From an uncultured Devosia sp. (GTDB lineage: Bacteria; Pseudomonadota; Alphaproteobacteria; Rhizobiales; Devosiaceae), in assembly GCA_913775215.1 (NCBI GenBank), contig CAJYKO010000503.1, positions 1 through 10,017 of the forward strand: DNA of 10,017 nucleotides, read 5' to 3'. Made by a program: the position numbers and the translations under genes. The notes under the pieces were generated by a model, which saw only the letters and a list, made by a program, of their open reading frames with translations, did not search any database and was not told where the DNA came from. The stretch's first letter is position 1; each line of letters begins with the position of its first letter. Positions 6,602 through 10,017 of this stretch are shown one piece after another.

Positions 6602-7525
6602 ATGATCGACACATCCGTCCAGACCGTCGTCAAGTCCAAACCTATCCTGCCTTTGAGCACCAAGCTCGGGCCCGTACATCTTGCCGTGAGCGATCGCGCC
6701 AAGGCGCTTGCCATCTGGCAGGACGTCGTCGGGCTCGATCTCATCGCCGAGCGCGGCAATGCGCTGTTCCTCGGCGCCGGCGGCACCGTGCTTATCGTGC
6801 TCGAAACCGGCGCCATCCGTCCGGTCGTGCCGCGCAGCATCGGTCTTTATCATGTGGCTATTCACGTGCCGAAGCGTGTCGACCTGGCGCAGATGGCCGT
6901 GCGCGCGCTGCAGCGCAATGTGCGCATCTCGCCCACCGACCATCTTGTCAGCGAAGCCATCTATCTCTGGGACTTTGACGGCAATGGCATCGAGATCACC
7001 TTCGAGACGCCATGGCGCGGGACGCTGGGCGACCCGGAAAAGGGCGATACCTATGCTATCTCTGTCGATGGCAAGCCCCATTCGGGCCGCGAGGCGATCG
7101 ATCTTGACGACTTGCTGGGTGAGCTGGGGCCAAGCCCAGTCCTCGCGCCACGCATGCCGGCCGGTACGCGCATCGGACACATTCATCTGCACGTCAACGA
7201 TCTCGGTATCGCCATGACGTTCTATCGCGATGTCATCGGCTTTGCCGGCTTCCTTTTGATCAATTCCTTCGGCATGGGCGACGTTGGTCTCGACTACATG
7301 CCCCATACCGTGGCGTTCAACATCTGGTCTGGACCCAACGCCGCACTGCCGTCTGTGGGCTCGGCCGGGCTGCGTTGGTTTACCCTGGCCTTGCCCGACG
7401 AAGCGACACGTGCCGATCTCCTCAAGCGCCTGGAAGCGGCCGGTGCGCCGATAGAGCAGCTTGAAGGCTCCTTCGAGACGCAGGATCCGTTCGGAAATCG
7501 CCTACGCCTGATGCTCGCAAACTAA
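6602..7525 (+). CDS. Two-domain VOC (glyoxalase/dioxygenase-fold) protein, CatE-like
   Basis: 307 aa, made of four VOC half-modules: about 22-70, 80-136, 190-245 and 255-307. The closest family by motif is the catechol-2,3-dioxygenase-like CatE group: GPVHLAV, GLYHVAIHVP, DFDGNGIEITFETPW and IGHIHLHVNDLG. The N-terminal pair keeps a full metal set, His26, His84 and Glu131. The C-terminal pair keeps His193, but the positions matching His84 and Glu131 are Trp259 and Arg302, so any metal site is probably in the N-terminal half. The true substrate cannot be told from sequence. I start at the ATG at 6602 because GGGAGG (6590-6595) sits 6 bases before it; the upstream GTG at 6566 has no such site. 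It lies 107 bases after ptsH and is probably an independent unit. Confidence 0.87.
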   Translation: MIDTSVQTVVKSKPILPLSTKLGPVHLAVSDRAKALAIWQDVVGLDLIAERGNALFLGAGGTVLIVLETGAIRPVVPRSIGLYHVAIHVPKRVDLAQMAVRALQRNVRISPTDHLVSEAIYLWDFDGNGIEITFETPWRGTLGDPEKGDTYAISVDGKPHSGREAIDLDDLLGELGPSPVLAPRMPAGTRIGHIHLHVNDLGIAMTFYRDVIGFAGFLLINSFGMGDVGLDYMPHTVAFNIWSGPNAALPSVGSAGLRWFTLALPDEATRADLLKRLEAAGAPIEQLEGSFETQDPFGNRLRLMLAN

Positions 7526-7573
7526 AGCGGAACTGGCGCGTTTCTGCACCGAGGGTTTCCATTGGGGGCAGGA

Positions 7574-8119
7574 ATGCGCAGTTCACATGACATCTTGAAC
7601 TTCTGGTTCGTCGCGCACGGACCGGAAGACTGGTTTGCCGGCAAACCTGAATTCGACGCTGAAATCGCCGAGCGATTCACCTCGACCCATGCCCATGTGG
7701 CCAAGGGGGAAGCCTGGGAATGGCGCGCCAGACCGCGCGGTCGTTTGGCTGAAATCATCGTCCTCGATCAGTTCTCTCGCCAGCTTTTCCGCAACCGGCC
7801 CGAGGCGTTTGCACAGGACAAGATGGCACTGGTTCTGGCCCAGGAAATGGTCGGCCAAGGCCTCGACATGCAGTTCGAGCAGCCCCAGCGCGGCTTTATC
7901 TACCTACCCTTCATGCATGCAGAGTCAGCCGCGATCCAATCGGCTTCGGTGCGGCTTTATGAGGCGCTGGGGGATGAGGATCAGCTCAATTTTGCTATCG
8001 AGCATCGGAAAGTCGTCGAGCGCTTTGGGCGATTTCCGTTTCGCAATGCTGCGCTCGGCAGGGTGAGTACGCAGGAGGAGCGCGACTACATGGCGGAGCA
8101 GGGCGACCGGGCGTTTTAA
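7574..8119 (+). CDS. DUF924 family protein
   Basis: 181 aa, the usual length for DUF924, an all-helical family distantly like TPR proteins with no settled function. Family landmarks: DILNFWF at the N-terminus; LDQFSRQLFRNRPEAFAQD; RGFIYLPFMHAES; and the C-terminal FGRFPFRNAALGRVSTQEE. No membrane segment. The ATG at 7574 has GGGGG 4 bases upstream. A TTG at 7562 with GAGGG at 7551-7555 is also possible and would add four residues (MGAG); I prefer the ATG because family members begin just before the DILNFWF motif. It starts 48 bases after the VOC gene, so the two may share a transcript. Convergent with the aminopeptidase gene. Confidence 0.9.
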   Translation: MRSSHDILNFWFVAHGPEDWFAGKPEFDAEIAERFTSTHAHVAKGEAWEWRARPRGRLAEIIVLDQFSRQLFRNRPEAFAQDKMALVLAQEMVGQGLDMQFEQPQRGFIYLPFMHAESAAIQSASVRLYEALGDEDQLNFAIEHRKVVERFGRFPFRNAALGRVSTQEERDYMAEQGDRAF

Positions 8120-8141
8120 GGCCTCTTATTTTAAGCTCGGT

Positions 8142-8215
8142 CGTCACCACCCCGGCTTGTCCCGGTGGTCCTTCCAGAGGTGAGATGGATTGCACGGACA
8201 AGCCGGGCAATGACG
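8142..8215. repeat. Palindromic intergenic repeat with two folded arms
   Basis: CCCGGCTTGTCC (8151-8162) and GGACAAGCCGGG (8196-8207) are a perfect 12-bp inverted repeat, extended outward by CGTCA (8142-8146) and TGACG (8211-8215). Each arm also folds alone: ACCACC (8146-8151) with GGTGGT (8164-8169), and ATTGC (8189-8193) with GCAAT (8207-8211) plus an inner CGG/CCG. It resembles the GGACAAGCCCGGG-type dispersed repeat I know from Hyphomicrobiales genomes. It fills most of the gap between convergent genes (stops at 8119 and 8239) and may end transcription from both sides. Confidence 0.75.
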
Positions 8216-8238
8216 ATGTAGATGAGAACTGGTTTTCC

Positions 8239-9480
8239 CTAGAACGCCCATTCACCGTTGCGCATGACAGGCTCGACTGTGCCGTCGGCGTGGACTCCGT
8301 CAATGTCTATCTTGTCCGAGCCGATCATCCAGTCGATGTGGATGAGGCTCTTGTTGCCGCCCTGGGCAAAGATCTGGTCCGGCGAGAGCTCCTTGCCGCC
8401 TTCGAAGCAATCGGCATAGCACTGGCCCATGGCAATGTGGCACGAGGCGTTTTCATCGTAGAGCGTGTTGTAAAAGAGGATGCCGGACGCCGAAATCGGC
8501 GAGGAATGCGGCACGAGCGCCACTTCGCCGAGGCGGCGGGCGCCTTCGTCGGTATCGAGAACCTTATTGAAGACGTCCTGACCCTTGGTGGCCTTGAGCT
8601 CGACGAGAACACCGCCTTCGAAGCGCGCCTGGATGTTTTCGATCAGCGAGCCATTGTGCGAGAGCGGCTTGGTCGCGGCGACCGTGCCTTCGACGTGGAG
8701 GCGATGGGGGGTCGTGAAAACTTCCTCGGTTGGAATATTGGGGTTGCAGGTGACACCGTTTTTGGCTTCCGAGGCACCGCCCTTCCAGCGGTGACCATCG
8801 GCCAGACCAATCGTGAGATCGGTGCCGGGGCCGGTATATTTGAGGGCTGAAAACTTCTTGCCGTTGAGCCAGGTCCAGCGCGCCTTGAGATTGGCATTGT
8901 GCGCCTTCCAGGCGGCGATCGGATCGTCCTGGTCGACGCGAGACGCCTTGAAGATGGCATCGGCAAGCTTGGCCACTGCAACCTCTTCGCTATCGTTCGG
9001 GAAGACGAGCTTGGCCCAGGCGGGGGTCGGGTAGGAGACGATGTTCCAGTTGATGTCGAAGCCAGTGATCAGCTCGAGCGCGGGGCGATAGGCCGCCGAA
9101 TTGGCGCGATTAGCGCGCGAGACTTTTTCCGGGTCCTGGCCGGCCAGCATCATCGGATTGTCGCCGGAAATGGCGAGTCGCGCGGCATTGTTCTTGTAGG
9201 CCTCGGCCATGCCTGCATAAAGCCAGCCGGCGGCGCGATCGAAGCTCTTGTCATTGGCGTATTTATAACGCGAGAGCGTTGCTTCCTCGTCCGAATAGAT
9301 CGTGGTGACGAGACCGGCGCCGGCTTTGTAGGCGTGCTCTGTGATGCGGCGAACGAGCGGGGCCGATACCATCGGCGCGGTGATGATCAGATCCTGCCCT
9401 TCGGCGAGCTGCAGGCCAACCTTGATGGCGACTTCCCCGAGCTTGTCGAGTTTTGTGGGGTCGATTGCGGGAGTGCTCAT
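8239..9480 (-). CDS. M29 family metallo-aminopeptidase
   Basis: Leucyl-type aminopeptidase of family M29 (AmpS/AmpT, thermophilic aminopeptidase group), cytosolic, removing N-terminal residues from peptides with two metal ions. 413 aa, normal length. Metal-site residues by motif: Glu253 in NIPTEEVFTTPHR, Glu319 in RRLGEVALVP, His348 in ENASCHIA, and His381 and Asp383 in LIHIDWMIGS. The C-terminus GEWAF is typical. I start at the ATG at 9478-9480, reading MSTPAIDPTKLDKLGEVAIKVGL. AGGGCC about 9 bases upstream is a modest ribosome site, and 25 more codons upstream are open but unlike the family. Divergent from the small gene at 9637, with the FNR-type box at 9570-9583 between them. Confidence 0.95.
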   Translation of the reverse strand: MSTPAIDPTKLDKLGEVAIKVGLQLAEGQDLIITAPMVSAPLVRRITEHAYKAGAGLVTTIYSDEEATLSRYKYANDKSFDRAAGWLYAGMAEAYKNNAARLAISGDNPMMLAGQDPEKVSRANRANSAAYRPALELITGFDINWNIVSYPTPAWAKLVFPNDSEEVAVAKLADAIFKASRVDQDDPIAAWKAHNANLKARWTWLNGKKFSALKYTGPGTDLTIGLADGHRWKGGASEAKNGVTCNPNIPTEEVFTTPHRLHVEGTVAATKPLSHNGSLIENIQARFEGGVLVELKATKGQDVFNKVLDTDEGARRLGEVALVPHSSPISASGILFYNTLYDENASCHIAMGQCYADCFEGGKELSPDQIFAQGGNKSLIHIDWMIGSDKIDIDGVHADGTVEPVMRNGEWAF

Positions 9481-9569
9481 TCTGGCATGGCCCTGTTTTT
9501 GTTGAATCGGTTGGCGCGAGCCTATCCGGCCAATTGTGGCGACGCCACCCGGCAAAAGCGGAAACTGAT

Positions 9570-9583
9570 TTGACCTCGATCAA
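9570..9583. promoter_or_regulatory. FNR/FixK-type box
   Basis: TTGACCTCGATCAA fits the anaerobox pattern TTGAY-N4-RTCAA used by FnrL/FixK regulators in alphaproteobacteria. Its centre lies 60 bases before the ATG of the 38-codon gene at 9637 and 97 bases before the divergent aminopeptidase start. The first distance suits a class II (near -41) activation site with a leader of roughly 20 bases. The motif is seen directly; binding is inferred. Confidence 0.55.
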
Positions 9584-9636
9584 GGTTTTGCGCGGCGGCG
9601 AGGCGCAGGAAAGAGCCAGCACATCAGGAGGCTCTC

Positions 9637-9753
9637 ATGATCATTCTTCTCACTGCAGTCTTTGGCATTTTCGGCGCTTTTGCTGTGGGGATGGCCTATG
9701 CGCAGATCCAGGCGCAGGGGATCGTTGCGCCGGGCGCGCGGCGGCCGGAGTGA
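9637..9753 (+). CDS. Small single-span membrane protein, 38 aa
   Basis: The ATG is preceded by AGGAGG (9626-9631) with a 5-base spacer, the best Shine-Dalgarno in the window; stop TGA at 9751-9753. The product starts MIILLTAVFGIFGAFAVGMAYAQ: one hydrophobic segment about residues 2-22, then a short polar and basic tail ending GARRPE. I do not recognise a named family. It does not look like CydX or CcoS, which are the small subunits one would check first given the upstream FNR/FixK-type box. MAYAQ could also be read as a signal-peptidase site, but the remaining 16 residues make export unlikely. The ribosome site, membrane segment and clean placement between a regulatory box and a hairpin repeat support a real gene. 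No homology can be checked here. Confidence 0.65.
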   Translation: MIILLTAVFGIFGAFAVGMAYAQIQAQGIVAPGARRPE

Positions 9754-9755
9754 AC

Positions 9756-9860
9756 CCCCACCTATCCTCCCCCTGGTAGGGGGAGGGATCCGCCGGTGGC
9801 TCACCGGCCCCGAACTTCACTCGATGCATACCTCCCTTAGTAGGGGGAGGTTAGGTGGGG
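9756..9860. repeat. Three-hairpin palindromic repeat element
   Basis: The outer arms 9756-9774 and 9842-9860 are 19-base inverted repeats with one mismatch (CCCCACCTATCCTCCCCCT against AGGGGGAGGTTAGGTGGGG). Each end also folds locally: CCTCCCCCT/AGGGGGAGG (9766-9774 with 9778-9786, loop GGT), and 9831-9838 with 9843-9850. The middle has GCCGGTG/CACCGGC (9792-9798 with 9802-9808). It starts 2 bases after the 38-codon gene stop and may serve as its terminator. The layout is that of a dispersed REP-like or MITE-like element; similar AGGGGGAGGTTAGGTGGGG sequences are common between genes in Hyphomicrobiales. Confidence 0.75.
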
Positions 9861-9921
9861 AGCTGCACCCGCCTACTGTGTCTCTCTGGCACCACCCCTA
9901 AAATTCACTTGCATTAATCTA

Positions 9922-9950
9922 TTGGCAAAGGCGGATGGTTTGGTTATCAA
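9922..9950 (+). promoter_or_regulatory. Candidate sigma70 promoter for the gene at the right edge
   Basis: TTGGCA (9922-9927) and TATCAA (9945-9950) are 17 bases apart; the -35 matches the consensus at five of six bases and the -10 at four of six. It lies 41 bases before the ATG at 9992. It falls in an AT-richer stretch between the repeat element and the next gene. Confidence 0.4.
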
Positions 9951-9991
9951 CCGTTCACCGCTTCATTTTTTCAGGAACAAGGAGGCGATGC

Positions 9992-10017
9992 ATGCCAGCA
10001 TTTTCAGTCGCTTCCCC
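9992..10017 (+). CDS. Start of an unidentified gene, cut by the window end
   Basis: AAGGAGG (9979-9985) is a strong ribosome site. The ATG at 9992 is 6 bases after it and reads MPAFSVAS. A second ATG at 9988, in another frame, reads MHASIFSRFP but is only 2 bases from the ribosome site, so I prefer 9992. Too little is visible to identify the product. Confidence 0.5.

Noticed and set aside
8185..8850. 221-codon plus-strand frame opposite the aminopeptidase 3' half
   Set aside because: The minus strand carries the whole M29 domain with its metal ligands; the plus frame also runs through the palindromic repeat.
8142..9860. The repeats as a CRISPR array or a composite transposon bounded by two copies
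   Set aside because: The two elements differ in sequence, have no regular spacers and no transposase between them; they are separate intergenic repeat families.
1..10017. tRNA, rRNA, riboswitch or insertion sequence
   Set aside because: I looked for tRNA arms, conserved riboswitch cores and transposase frames in the gaps and saw none.

Overview
The window reads as chromosomal DNA of an alphaproteobacterium of the order Hyphomicrobiales (Rhizobiales). The main reason is the gene block pckA / chvI-chvG-hprK-EIIA(Man)-ptsH, which is characteristic of that order. Two families of GC-rich palindromic intergenic repeats and generally GC-rich coding sequence agree with this. A Devosia-like genus would fit, but I cannot prove it from this sequence.

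Layout. Positions 1-317 hold the 3' end of a SleB-type cell wall hydrolase. An AT-richer stretch (318-806) follows, carrying a small orphan gene (459-722, about 51% GC) and a hairpin terminator shared with the convergent pckA. pckA (807-2399, minus) encodes ATP-dependent PEP carboxykinase and diverges from chvI across a 237-bp control region. On the plus strand come chvI (response regulator), chvG (sensor kinase), a short alphaproteobacterial hprK, an EIIA of the mannose family, and ptsH (HPr). Then come a two-domain VOC/glyoxalase-fold protein and a DUF924 protein, both plus strand. A palindromic repeat separates these from a convergent M29 aminopeptidase (8239-9480, minus). Divergent to the aminopeptidase is an unlisted 38-codon membrane-protein gene (9637-9753) with a perfect Shine-Dalgarno and an FNR/FixK-type box upstream. 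A three-hairpin repeat element (9756-9860) follows, and at the right edge the first codons of another gene.

How the genes work together. ChvG/ChvI is an envelope and acid stress two-component system. HprK, EIIA and HPr form the soluble regulatory PTS branch that has no sugar permease. HprK phosphorylates HPr on the serine equivalent to Ser46, and the histidine phosphorelay runs through HPr and EIIA. pckA, the gluconeogenic entry point, shares the control region with chvI. The block therefore links envelope sensing to carbon and energy status.

I found no clear new multi-gene defence or mobile system. The parts most worth a second look are the FNR-box/small membrane protein unit, the two folded repeat elements, the low-GC orphan, and the phased GTCGC repeats before chvI.
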